Below are positions 1-7,247 of a stretch of DNA of 11,905 bases, in pieces (position 1 is the first letter of the stretch; each line of letters opens with the position of its first letter). Made by a program: the position numbers and the translations under genes. The notes beneath the pieces were generated by a model, which was not told the DNA's origin, made no database searches, and saw only the letters and a program-made list of their open reading frames with translations. The stretch lies in assembly GCA_034104265.1 (NCBI GenBank), contig JAXEEE010000086.1, positions 1-11,905 of the forward strand, given 5' to 3'. Origin of the DNA: UBA11524 sp034104265. Lineage in GTDB: Bacteria > Bacillota > Clostridia > Christensenellales > Aristaeellaceae.

Positions 1-287
1 GACAGCGCGCCCACCATGCCCATGGACAGCGACAGATCGGACTTGATGCACATGACCACGGGGGTGGTGATCAGCGTGAGCATCACCAGGGTCATGGCGA
101 AGGTGGGGCTGTAGAGCACGCCGCGGTAGCACTTCTTGTACACAAAGGCGATGATCACACCCACCAGAAAGCCCAGCGCCAAGGCGATGACCACCTTCAT
201 GGGGGTCAGGCTGGCAAACTGCTGGGCGAAGTACGCGGACAGTCCGCTGCTGTTCTTGGTGATATTGCTCACGCTCAACGTATCCAT
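1..287 (-). CDS. DUF4956 family membrane protein (N-terminal part; cut by window edge)
   Basis: The first 95 residues are visible and the gene runs off the left edge. The start ATG at 287 has a good ribosome-binding site (AGGAGG at about 296-301). After a polar N-terminus of about 29 residues come two predicted membrane segments, about 30-50 (KVVIALALGFLVGVIIAFVY) and 62-81 (FAMTLVMLTLITTPVVMCI), followed by a loop ending in SLSMGMVGAL. That arrangement, with the V(M)CIKSDLSLSMGMVGAL stretch, is what I recognise from DUF4956 proteins. The molecular function of the family is not established. In Bacillota these genes commonly sit beside CotH-kinase and VTC-domain (polyphosphate polymerase) genes, and here the CotH gene is immediately upstream, which supports the call. 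It has its own promoter (322-350), so it need not depend only on read-through from cotH. An unrelated small membrane protein is less likely. Confidence 0.8.
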   Translation of the reverse strand, partial: MDTLSVSNITKNSSGLSAYFAQQFASLTPMKVVIALALGFLVGVIIAFVYKKCYRGVLYSPTFAMTLVMLTLITTPVVMCIKSDLSLSMGMVGAL

Positions 288-321
288 CGGGGATTCCTCC
301 TGTCATGTCGGGTCTCGTATC

Positions 322-350
322 AGTATAGCATAAGTCACTGGGTTTTGCAC
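322..350 (-). promoter_or_regulatory. Extended -10 promoter for the DUF4956 gene
   Basis: On the minus strand there is a -10 box TATACT (327-322), preceded by TGC, which makes it an extended -10. A weak -35 candidate GTGCAA (350-345) lies 17 bp upstream. The site is in the 92-bp gap between the CotH stop codon and the DUF4956 ATG, and the predicted start leaves a short leader containing the AGGAGG. I see no terminator after the CotH gene, so read-through and this promoter could both feed DUF4956. Confidence 0.5.
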
Positions 351-379
351 TATCCGCGCGCAAGAAATTGCCTGCTTCC

Positions 380-3300
380 TCAGGGCACAAAGTCCTCGGG
401 CAGTTCCGGCTGGGGGCCGAAGTACTTGAGCATGTCCGCCTCGCTCACATCAAGCTCATCCTTGACGAACCCCCACAGGTAGTTCGGCCTGCCCTTGATG
501 GTGTTGTACAGTCGCCAGATGCGCTGCTCCCAGTAGCGGTAGGCGCCGTCGGGGGTGGTGGGCCACTCGCTGATGACCATCTGGTCGTGCTCCTCCGCCC
601 AGCGGGCGAAGTGCAGCTCCATCTCCGGTTTGATGATGGCCACGCACTCATCCAGCTTGGCCGTCATGTACTCCGTGGTGAAGGTCTGGAAGATGTCCCC
701 CAGCTTGACCAGGAACTGCTCCTTCCATTCCGGCACGGAGAGGATCTTCTTGAAGATGGTGTTGTCGATGTTCATCTGGCCCATGCCCTTGTCCTTGGTG
801 TAGCTGCGCGGGCTGTTGAACTTGTAGCTGTACATGCCGTAGTCCAGGTCGTAGATGATCCACTTCCACTTGCTGCCCTCCTGGTGCAGGCGGTAGAAGC
901 GGGTGTTGCCGATGTCGGAGTTGCCGAAGAACATCTCAATCGCCATGTACTCCAGGTGGTTGTCGATGTCGATGTTGTCCTCAATGTACTGGCGGTCGGC
1001 GGCGTTGTTGGCGGGATCCCCGGCCTTGATCTTCGACAGCATCTCGCGATACGCCTTGTTGGAGCCGTAGTCCACCGAGCCGCTGGCCTCCAGGATGTCC
1101 ATGTCGTCAGCCTCGTCCAGGGACAAGCCCTCAAACTGCGCCACAAAGTAGCGGTCCACCCGCTCACGCATGTTCATGTGGCCCCAGTACACACCGTTGA
1201 GGTACACAGCCACCGGATTCCACGCCTGATGAATCACCTGGGTGCCGTAGGCGTCCAGCAGCCGGGACTGGAAGCCGTCCAGCAGGCGCGTCCAGGCGCT
1301 GTCGTTGCCGCTGTTGCGCAGGATGAAGGACTTGTACTCCGTGTAAGGCCTGTCCGGGAACAGCGCAGCGGCAAAGGTCTTCTCCCCGTACTTGGCCTTT
1401 GCCCGCAGCTTGAAGGACTTCTGCGGCATGTCCAGGGAGAAATCGCCCATCAGGCTGAACTCCATGCCCTGGCTGAGCACCTGCGTGCCGTCCAGCAGGT
1501 AGTACTCCACATAGCCGTCATGGGGCAGCTTGCCATACTCGCGGTAAATGGTGTTCTTGAAAGGCAGCTTGCCGGGCTCCTTCACCACATTGTCGCCGGT
1601 CACCAGCATGCCCGTCTCCGGGTTCCACAGCTGTTCCGGCTCGCACACCAGGGACACGATGGGCAGGCTGTGGTAGGCGTTGATGAAGTAGCTGCCGGTA
1701 ATCACGTCGCTGGGCTCCAGCCCCGCGTCGGAGAAGGCCCTTGCCCTGAGCACCGTGGTGAAGTTCAGCTCGATGCGCTCACCCTGGTACAGCGTGGACT
1801 GCCGGGTGGGGATGGAGCCGTCGGTGGTGTAGTAGACAGTGGTGTTCTCGGGAACCTGGAAGCCCGTGTACACCGTGGAATAGTACAGGCCCGGCTCCAT
1901 GACGAAGGACGGTTTCTCCGCGTACCCGGAGAAGCCGTAGCCGTTGGAGGCCATGGGCGTTGGCGTGTCATAATAAAAAAAGCCCGACAGTCCTGTGGTG
2001 CGGCCATAGGAGACGTCGGTGGGAACCTCCGGCATAATGACCTTGTCCAGGATCTTGCCCGTGGGATCCGCCAGGCACACGGCATAGCCTCCAGCCTGCG
2101 TCAGGCTGAAGGAGGTGTGCAGCTGCGCGGTGGTGGACTGGGCCGTCTGCCCGTCGCACAGGATGACCTTGTACTCCCCGGGATGAATGGACGTACCCAC
2201 GGGGAACTGCCACTTGCGGGCACGTCCAAGATTGTCCGACAGGCCATACCCGGACAGATCCACCGTCTGCTGGGAGGAATTGTAGATCTCGATCCAGTCC
2301 ACGCAATCCGCCCCGTCGTAGAGGACGGTGGTATCGTTGGAGGCCATGACCTCGCTGATGTACACGCCGGTGGGGTTCATGGCCCGCATGTTGTAGTCCA
2401 TCTGGGCCGCGCCGGTCTCGTCGTTGGGGAGACCGGGCGTGGCGATCTGATGGATGGAGAAGGTACCGTCATCCCCCCGGGCATAGCTGCAGTCCTCGGG
2501 GATGTTGTCGATCAGCACGCGGTCCACCAGGCGGCCCCTGCTGTCGGACAGGACAATGGTGTCCTTCTCCGCGCTGATGCGGAAGTCCGTGTGGGGCACG
2601 GCGGAGGCGTCGGTGTTGCGGTCCTTGCCGGAGCAGAAGACCACATAATATCCATGGGCGGGCACCACCGCCCCGGAGGGGAAGCGCCAGCGCAGGGGCT
2701 TGTTTTCCTTGTTGGACAGGGCGTAGTTGTCCAGGCTGATGGGCTGGTCGGTGGTGTTGTACAGCTCCACCCAGTCCACCAGCTCGCCGTCCTCGTCGGT
2801 CAGGCCGGTGAGGGCATCAGGCATGATTTCGCTGATGATCAGCGCGCCGTCGGTGACCATGGTGGCGGTGCGGTACTGCTCATGGCCCTCCGCGGTGTTG
2901 GGATAGCCCGGGCTGAACAGGGTAGTGGCGGCGAAGGTGCCGTCCTCCTGCAGGGCGTAGCTCTCGTCCCGGCTCATGATGGGCAGGGTCAGGGTGTCAA
3001 TCTCGTAGGCGTTGGGGTCAAACAGGTACAGTGTCTCCCCCACGGAGGACAGCTTGAACTTGGCGTGGAGGGGCTTGCCCGCCTCCGCCGCGTTGGTGTC
3101 CGAGCAGAACACCACCAGCCGCTCGTCCGGCTGGAGGGTCATGTTGGGGAACAGGAAGCGGATGGAGTCGTTGCGGTCGCTCAGGCCGATGTGCTCCAGG
3201 CTGATCTCATGATCGCTGCTGTTCCAGATCTCCACCCAGTCGGCGAAGTTGCCGTTCTCATCGGGGACAGCGGTGCTGTTGGCAGACATGGCCTCGCTGA

Positions 3301-3550
3301 ACACCAGCCCCTCATAGGCGCTGACCAGCACGTCCTGTCCCTGCTCCACCAATCCGCTGTCGGAGCCGGTGGTGTAGCTGGCCCGGCGGATGGGCTCCTT
3401 GGGGGACACGACCACAATCAGCGCCAGCGCCGCCATAAAGAGAATCAGCCCGGCGATAACGCCCTTGCGGGATTTTTTCTTCTTCCTGACAGGCGCCTGC
3501 TGCGTCCGGCTGCTGCGGCCGGGGCGCCTTGCGGGAGGCATCTGCTGCAT
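380..3550 (-). CDS. Membrane-anchored CotH-kinase protein with three lamin-tail domains
   Basis: 1056 residues. A basic cytoplasmic N-terminus (VRKKKKSRKG, 21-30) is followed by one membrane segment (about 31-48), with no cleavage site evident, so the protein probably stays anchored with its bulk outside. Three lamin-tail-type repeats follow at about 82-190, 236-345 and 396-505; each has an SE.M start, a DW(V/I)E(I/L)(W/Y)N core and a later YVVFCSG-like strand. A chitobiase C-terminal-like module comes next (about 548-622, YYTTDGSIPT). The CotH kinase domain runs from about 628 to the end. It contains PQKSFKLRAKAKYG (709-722), YLNGVYWG (783-790), GNSDIGNTRFY (876-886) and the metal-binding-type DLDYG (901-905). 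CotH proteins are atypical kinases: spore-coat CotH phosphorylates coat proteins, and other homologues act on surface proteins. The substrate here is unknown. The start at 3550 has AAAGGAAGG 7 nt upstream; a second ATG lies three codons in. The next gene is DUF4956, a common partner. Confidence 0.9.
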   Translation of the reverse strand: MQQMPPARRPGRSSRTQQAPVRKKKKSRKGVIAGLILFMAALALIVVVSPKEPIRRASYTTGSDSGLVEQGQDVLVSAYEGLVFSEAMSANSTAVPDENGNFADWVEIWNSSDHEISLEHIGLSDRNDSIRFLFPNMTLQPDERLVVFCSDTNAAEAGKPLHAKFKLSSVGETLYLFDPNAYEIDTLTLPIMSRDESYALQEDGTFAATTLFSPGYPNTAEGHEQYRTATMVTDGALIISEIMPDALTGLTDEDGELVDWVELYNTTDQPISLDNYALSNKENKPLRWRFPSGAVVPAHGYYVVFCSGKDRNTDASAVPHTDFRISAEKDTIVLSDSRGRLVDRVLIDNIPEDCSYARGDDGTFSIHQIATPGLPNDETGAAQMDYNMRAMNPTGVYISEVMASNDTTVLYDGADCVDWIEIYNSSQQTVDLSGYGLSDNLGRARKWQFPVGTSIHPGEYKVILCDGQTAQSTTAQLHTSFSLTQAGGYAVCLADPTGKILDKVIMPEVPTDVSYGRTTGLSGFFYYDTPTPMASNGYGFSGYAEKPSFVMEPGLYYSTVYTGFQVPENTTVYYTTDGSIPTRQSTLYQGERIELNFTTVLRARAFSDAGLEPSDVITGSYFINAYHSLPIVSLVCEPEQLWNPETGMLVTGDNVVKEPGKLPFKNTIYREYGKLPHDGYVEYYLLDGTQVLSQGMEFSLMGDFSLDMPQKSFKLRAKAKYGEKTFAAALFPDRPYTEYKSFILRNSGNDSAWTRLLDGFQSRLLDAYGTQVIHQAWNPVAVYLNGVYWGHMNMRERVDRYFVAQFEGLSLDEADDMDILEASGSVDYGSNKAYREMLSKIKAGDPANNAADRQYIEDNIDIDNHLEYMAIEMFFGNSDIGNTRFYRLHQEGSKWKWIIYDLDYGMYSYKFNSPRSYTKDKGMGQMNIDNTIFKKILSVPEWKEQFLVKLGDIFQTFTTEYMTAKLDECVAIIKPEMELHFARWAEEHDQMVISEWPTTPDGAYRYWEQRIWRLYNTIKGRPNYLWGFVKDELDVSEADMLKYFGPQPELPEDFVP

Positions 3551-3631
3551 GCGAAAACCTTCCTTTCGATGCGGTATCGTGATTCCTGCCAGGGCCGGAG
3601 CCCGGCGGCGGGTTGCTCAGTGCCATGGGGC

Positions 3632-3647
3632 AGGCTGCGCGCAGCCT
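3632..3647. repeat. 16-bp perfect palindrome in the CotH leader
   Basis: The sequence AGGCTGCGCGCAGCCT reads the same on both strands. It lies in the predicted 5' untranslated leader of the CotH gene. As RNA it would form a hairpin; a second small hairpin (GCCGG at 3594-3598 with CCGGC at 3602-3606) lies closer to the start codon. Neither has a U-tract, so they are not terminators. They may affect mRNA stability or processing, or be a protein site. Confidence 0.4.
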
Positions 3648-3656
3648 CCCGATCAA

Positions 3657-3679
3657 TCAAACGAATCAGCGCCGTTTGA
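3657..3679. promoter_or_regulatory. Inverted repeat TCAAACG-N9-CGTTTGA at the CotH transcription start (candidate operator)
   Basis: Two perfect 7-bp arms (3657-3663 and 3673-3679) are separated by 9 bp. The repeat begins 6 bp after the -10 box of the CotH promoter, so it covers about +1 to +23 of the expected transcript. That is a usual place for a repressor operator, though it could also be a 5'-end RNA hairpin. I do not recognise the regulator. Confidence 0.4.
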
Positions 3680-3685
3680 GCATCC

Positions 3686-3714
3686 ATTATAGCACAAAAT
3701 CCCATGTTATGCAA
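3686..3714 (-). promoter_or_regulatory. Extended -10 promoter for the CotH gene
   Basis: A perfect -10 TATAAT (3691-3686) is preceded by TGC (extended -10). A candidate -35, TTGCAT (3714-3709), is at 17 bp spacing and overlaps the last codons and stop of the SNF2 gene. Transcription is predicted to start near 3679, giving a leader of about 130 nt before the CotH ATG. This makes the CotH gene transcriptionally separate from the helicase upstream. Confidence 0.7.
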
Positions 3715-6700
3715 ACAGCGCGCGGATATCCTGCTCGGTCAGGGCAGTGACCAGCGTTTCCCCCGGGGTGACCAGCTGGTCGAACAGCGCTTTCTTGCGC
3801 TGGCCCAGGGCCACCACCTGCTCCTCGATGGAATCGTGGGTCACCAGGCGGATGACCTCCACCTTGCGGGTCTGGCCGATGCGGTGGGCCCGGTCGGTGG
3901 CCTGATCCTCGGCGGCGGGGTTCCACCAGGGGTCGTAGTGAATCACCATGTCCGCGCCGGTCAGGTTCAGGCCCGTGCCGCCGGCCTTGAGGGAAATCAG
4001 GAAAATCTGCCCCTGGCCGCCGTTGAACTGCTCGGTCATTTCCAGGCGCTTGTTGGAGGGCGTCTCGCCGTCCAGGTACATGGTCTCGTAGCCCTCCGCG
4101 TCCAGGTGGCGGCGGAGGATCTTCAGCATGGAGGTGAACTGGCTGAAGAGCAGCACCCGCCGTCCCGCGGCGATGGCCCCGGGCAGGATGTCCAGCAGCA
4201 TGTCCAGCTTGCCGGAGGTACCGGCGTAGTCGTCCAGCACCAGGGCGGGATGGCAGCAGATCTGCCTAAGCTCCGTGATGGCGGCCAGCACCTCCGTGCG
4301 GCCACGGCCCAGGCCCTTCTCCGCCATGACGTGATCCACCCGCTCCCGCAGGCGAACCATGGCGGACTGGTAGACCTTGCCCTGCTCCGGGGACATCTGC
4401 GCCGTGAGGACGGTCTCGATCTTGTCCGGCAGCTCGGTGAGCACGTCCTTCTTCAGCCTGCGCATGAGGAAGGGGCGGATCTTCCGGCGGAGATCCTCCG
4501 CGTCCTGCCCGTCCTGATAGCGGCGGATGAAGGCGTTGTAGCTGAGCAGATACCCCGGCAGCACAAAGTCGAAGATGCTCCACAATTCGCCCGCGTTGTT
4601 CTCCATGGGCGTGCCGGTCAGGGCGAAGCGGGTCTGCGCCTGCAGCTGCTTCACCGCCACCGCGCCCACGCTGCCCGCGTTCTTGATGTGCTGGGCCTCG
4701 TCCAGGATGACGAAGCGGAAGCTCATGTCCGTCAGCTGGTCGATATCCCGGCGGATCAGCGGGTAGGAGGTAATCAGCACGTCGATGTCCTTTGCTTCCT
4801 TCACATGCCGGATCTGGCTGGCCCGCTGGGGGCCGGAGCCGCCCAGCACCATCACGCTCAGCTCCGGCGCAAAGCGGTTCAGCTCGCTGAGCCAGTTGTA
4901 GGTCAGCGATGTGGGCGCCACCACCAGGGAGATCTCCCCCGCCTGGCGGCAGGCCTTCAGCAGCGCAATGACCTGCACCGTCTTGCCCAGGCCCATGTCG
5001 TCGGCCAGCACGCCGCCCATGTGCAGCGTATCGAGGGTGTGCAGCCATTCATAGCCCCGCTGCTGGTAGGGCCGCAGGGACAGCCCGTGGGCCAGCTGCA
5101 CCGTCTCCCCGGCGGGGTCGGTGAGGGCGCGGACGGTGTCCTTCACCGTGTCATCCTGGGTGACAGGCAGGTGCCCGGCCTCCAGCAGGCTCTGCAGGTA
5201 GCAGGTGCGGTAGGCCCTGAGGGAGATGGTATCCCCCGCCGTCGCCGCGTCGAGGCCCTCCGCCCCGGCCGCCTCGTACAGGCTGTCCGCCAGGGGCTGC
5301 CAGTCCTCCATGCCGGACAGATCCAGGAAGGAGCCGTCCTTCAGCCGGAAGTACCGCCGCCGCTTGGCCAGGGCCTCCATGATGCCCAGGATTTCCTTCG
5401 CCGGCTGCCCGTCCTCGGTGAACTGCAGCTCCAGCTGGCCCCCGCGCATGCGCATCTGCCCGCGGATCATGGGCTTGCGGGGCGTCATCTTGCGGAAGTC
5501 ACGGCTCAGGTACACCTCGCACAGGCTCTGCAGCTTCTGCACGCCACCGGACACAAAGTCGTAGATGGCGTCCTGCCCGGTGAGGTACACCCGGCCCTTG
5601 CTCACATAGAAGCCCGAGCCGCCCAGCGCGTCCAGCACCTGCCGCTCCGCCGCCGCGTCACGCAAGAGCAGCTTCTCGCCCCGGGGCACAATCTCCGGCG
5701 GGGGCGCCTCATCAAAGGGATCAATCTCCCGGTCGCCATAGTGGAAGCTGGTCTTGGCCACCACGTCCCGGCCCTCCCGGTCCAGGTACAGCCGTGCCAC
5801 CAGCGGACGCTTCACCAGCTGCTTCTCCAGCTCCGGCGAAAGCTCCACCACGCCCGTCAGCTTCAGGAAGGGGATCAGCTCGCCGATCACCCGGCCCGTC
5901 TCCCGCACGGGGTAGTCAAAGCAGCTCTTTCCGCCGAACTGCTCCTGCCATAGTACCCGCATCACGCTGCGCTGGCTTTCCTCCACCTGGATGATGGCGT
6001 TGCCTACCGCCGCGTAGGTGCACGAGGATGTCAGAGGCATGAATTCCCTGGGGAAGGTGGCCGTCACCGTCAGGCCGCGCAGATCGCTGGTCACCCGGTA
6101 GTGCAGGGGCAGCTTCGCCTGCCGCACCCGCTTCACCGCGAAGGCCCGGTCATCCACCATCATGCGGAAGGGCAGGGCCGTCAGTTCCTGCAGGATCGCC
6201 TCGGCAAAGGGCTCGGGCAGGGACATCAGCCTCAGATCCGCACCCCGCTGAACCACGCCGCCCTCCTTCTGGGCCAGGCACAGTGCGCGCAGGATCGCCA
6301 GCACCCGCATCTCCCGGGGGGCGAAGTGCATCCATTCCGGCTGATACAGGAAGCCCTTGCCAAACTCGATGGAGGTGCGGCTGTCCACGGCCTCGATCAG
6401 CTGGGGGATGGAGCGCACCACGTACAGCCGTTCCTCCCCCACCCGCAAACCGATCTTCAGCCGGGGCTTCTCCTTGGGCTTGCCGGTCTCGCAGATCAGG
6501 GTGATTTCCATGCGCAATGTGCCGTCCTCGGGCAGGGCGGACTCCATGGCGCTCATGAGCCGGGGGGCTGCCGCTGCGGCCTTGCGGCGGAACATATCGT
6601 CCAGCGCACCGGTGCTCTGGGCCATCAGCGTGGCCGCCACCACATGCCGGCATGCACCGTTGTTCAAATAAGCATCGCAGGTGCAGCGGGCAGGCTCGTC

Positions 6701-6892
6701 CGGGGTGAAGATCACCTCCCGTCGGGGTGTGCCCGCCACCACATAGCGCAGTTCGGCGGGGCTTTGCTCGGTCAGGCGGACGCCGCCCCGGTCGAATAAG
6801 GTTTCGCCCTGGGCATATTCCTCGTCGCCGGCCTGGTTCCGCAGTTGATAAGGGGCCTGTGTCATCCGGGTTTTCACTCCGATTCCATCCAT
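3707..6892 (-). CDS. SWIM zinc-finger SNF2-family ATPase (DEAD/DEAH helicase superfamily 2)
   Basis: 1061 residues. A SWIM zinc finger lies near the N-terminus (C70, C72, C81, H83 in CTCDAYLNNGACRH). A long middle region (about 100-590) matches the bacterial SNF2-associated part, and the C-terminal half is a full SNF2 motor. Motor motifs are LRPYQQRG (606-613), Walker A DDMGLGKT (631-638), VVAPTSL (657-663), Walker B DEAQ (731-734), LTGTPMENN (758-766), LLFSQF (914-919), and the V/VI block with GGTGLNL (971-977) and DRAHRIGQ (1000-1007). All catalytic motifs are intact. SNF2 proteins are ATP-driven duplex translocases that remodel protein-DNA complexes; in bacteria the partner is usually unknown, so this is probably a nucleic-acid transaction protein in the cytoplasm. 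The start is uncertain: ATG 6892 lacks a clear ribosome-binding site, whereas in-frame ATG 6865 (MTQAPYQL) has GGAG about 11 nt upstream. No terminator is seen after it. Confidence 0.93.
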   Translation of the reverse strand: MDGIGVKTRMTQAPYQLRNQAGDEEYAQGETLFDRGGVRLTEQSPAELRYVVAGTPRREVIFTPDEPARCTCDAYLNNGACRHVVAATLMAQSTGALDDMFRRKAAAAAPRLMSAMESALPEDGTLRMEITLICETGKPKEKPRLKIGLRVGEERLYVVRSIPQLIEAVDSRTSIEFGKGFLYQPEWMHFAPREMRVLAILRALCLAQKEGGVVQRGADLRLMSLPEPFAEAILQELTALPFRMMVDDRAFAVKRVRQAKLPLHYRVTSDLRGLTVTATFPREFMPLTSSCTYAAVGNAIIQVEESQRSVMRVLWQEQFGGKSCFDYPVRETGRVIGELIPFLKLTGVVELSPELEKQLVKRPLVARLYLDREGRDVVAKTSFHYGDREIDPFDEAPPPEIVPRGEKLLLRDAAAERQVLDALGGSGFYVSKGRVYLTGQDAIYDFVSGGVQKLQSLCEVYLSRDFRKMTPRKPMIRGQMRMRGGQLELQFTEDGQPAKEILGIMEALAKRRRYFRLKDGSFLDLSGMEDWQPLADSLYEAAGAEGLDAATAGDTISLRAYRTCYLQSLLEAGHLPVTQDDTVKDTVRALTDPAGETVQLAHGLSLRPYQQRGYEWLHTLDTLHMGGVLADDMGLGKTVQVIALLKACRQAGEISLVVAPTSLTYNWLSELNRFAPELSVMVLGGSGPQRASQIRHVKEAKDIDVLITSYPLIRRDIDQLTDMSFRFVILDEAQHIKNAGSVGAVAVKQLQAQTRFALTGTPMENNAGELWSIFDFVLPGYLLSYNAFIRRYQDGQDAEDLRRKIRPFLMRRLKKDVLTELPDKIETVLTAQMSPEQGKVYQSAMVRLRERVDHVMAEKGLGRGRTEVLAAITELRQICCHPALVLDDYAGTSGKLDMLLDILPGAIAAGRRVLLFSQFTSMLKILRRHLDAEGYETMYLDGETPSNKRLEMTEQFNGGQGQIFLISLKAGGTGLNLTGADMVIHYDPWWNPAAEDQATDRAHRIGQTRKVEVIRLVTHDSIEEQVVALGQRKKALFDQLVTPGETLVTALTEQDIRALFA

Positions 6893-7047
6893 CAGTCAAT
6901 GCTGTCCAAAAAAACAGCATCCTATAAGACTTCTTCAAAGGTTATGCGAATCCCTGCCGCGGCACAACTTTCCAGCGCGATTTTTTTGTCCTCCCGCATA
7001 CAGGATATCCCGATCGCATATCCTTTTACCGGCAGCAGGGGAAGCAA
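6893..7047. other. Intergenic region between SNF2 and the structured element; no confident gene
   Basis: There is no convincing coding region. On the plus strand a TATAAG box (6923-6928) could be a -10 for a rightward transcript, but it has no good -35. On the minus strand an open frame ends with TAG at 6924-6922; from an ATG at 6999 it would give 25 residues (MREDKKIALE...TFEEVL) without a properly spaced ribosome-binding site. An inverted repeat lies at 7002-7024. Confidence 0.4.
7002..7024. repeat. Inverted repeat AGGATAT-N9-ATATCCT
   Basis: Two perfect 7-bp arms (7002-7008 and 7018-7024) are separated by 9 bp, in the gap between the divergent SNF2 and ZIP genes. The geometry suits an operator for a dimeric regulator, and the position could serve either gene. 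It does not match Fur, Zur or MntR boxes as I know them. Confidence 0.35.
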
Positions 7048-7147
7048 CGGCAGCCGCGGTGCAGACCGCAGACGGAATCATCCGGCGCAGCGCTTGCCAG
7101 CGAATCTCCATGCAGCGGTCTGAGAGCTTCTGCCGCCGCGGCTGCCG
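7048..7147 (+). ncRNA. Candidate structured RNA or leader (riboswitch-like) upstream of the ZIP transporter
   Basis: The sequence folds as nested stems. P1 is 12 bp and perfect (7048-7059 CGGCAGCCGCGG with 7136-7147). P2 is 8 bp and perfect (CAGACCGC 7062-7069 with 7115-7122). Inside P2 are two small hairpins, CGGA-atca-TCCG (7073-7084) and CGCT-tgcc-AGCG (7091-7102). The P1 3' strand abuts the intrinsic terminator at 7148-7184, and the ZIP start codon is 63 nt beyond that. A folded domain followed by a terminator and a transporter gene is the usual layout of a transcription-attenuating riboswitch, and also fits a terminated small RNA. I could not match it to the cobalamin, TPP, NiCo or yybP-ykoY classes by eye. 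The high GC makes some pairing likely by chance, but two nested perfect stems of this length in 100 nt are hard to dismiss. No promoter is clear. Confidence 0.45.
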
Positions 7148-7184
7148 CGCCCCGGCTCCGTCCCGTGACGGGCCGGGGCGTTTT
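7148..7184 (+). terminator. Strong Rho-independent terminator upstream of the ZIP gene
   Basis: The stem is CGCCCCGGC (7148-7156) with GCCGGGGCG (7172-7180), continued after a bulged T by CCGTC/GACGG (7158-7162 with 7167-7171) around a CCGT loop, then TTTT (7181-7184). The T-run is only on the plus side, so it acts on rightward transcripts. No plus-strand protein gene precedes it, so it must end a leader or small RNA. Confidence 0.75.
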
Positions 7185-7247
7185 GCGCACCTGCCAACCC
7201 TTCGCCGCATAGCCTGAACCGACTATCCTTGAAACGAGGCGGTTGCG

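Noticed and set aside
368..3679. A 1103-codon open frame on the plus strand opposite the CotH gene
   Set aside because: It is an antisense shadow: the minus strand encodes a protein with clear domains and a promoter, and the plus frame gives low-complexity L/V/H/G-rich sequence, as expected from the complement of GC-rich codons.
3445..3714. A minus-strand frame (MHNMGFCAIMDAQTALIR...) running through the CotH leader
   Set aside because: Its first start codons lie within or upstream of the CotH -10 box, so the CotH transcript would not contain them, and it continues into the CotH gene in another frame as low-complexity sequence.
3704..5953. A 749-codon open frame on the plus strand opposite the SNF2 gene
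   Set aside because: Same reason: all helicase motifs are on the minus strand, and the plus-strand product is Q/H/L/A-rich with no recognisable domain.
6922..6999. A possible 25-residue peptide MREDKKIALE...TFEEVL on the minus strand just before the SNF2 gene
   Set aside because: The residues look protein-like, but there is no properly spaced ribosome-binding site, third positions are not G/C-rich as in neighbours, and the frame upstream closes quickly. It could be a coding remnant, but I cannot support a gene.
7115..7225. TPP-riboswitch-like words (CTGAGA, then ACCCTT and CCTGAACC) upstream of the ZIP gene
   Set aside because: The order, spacing and pairing required of a TPP riboswitch are not met; CTGAGA lies across the end of a different stem and the terminator falls between the words.
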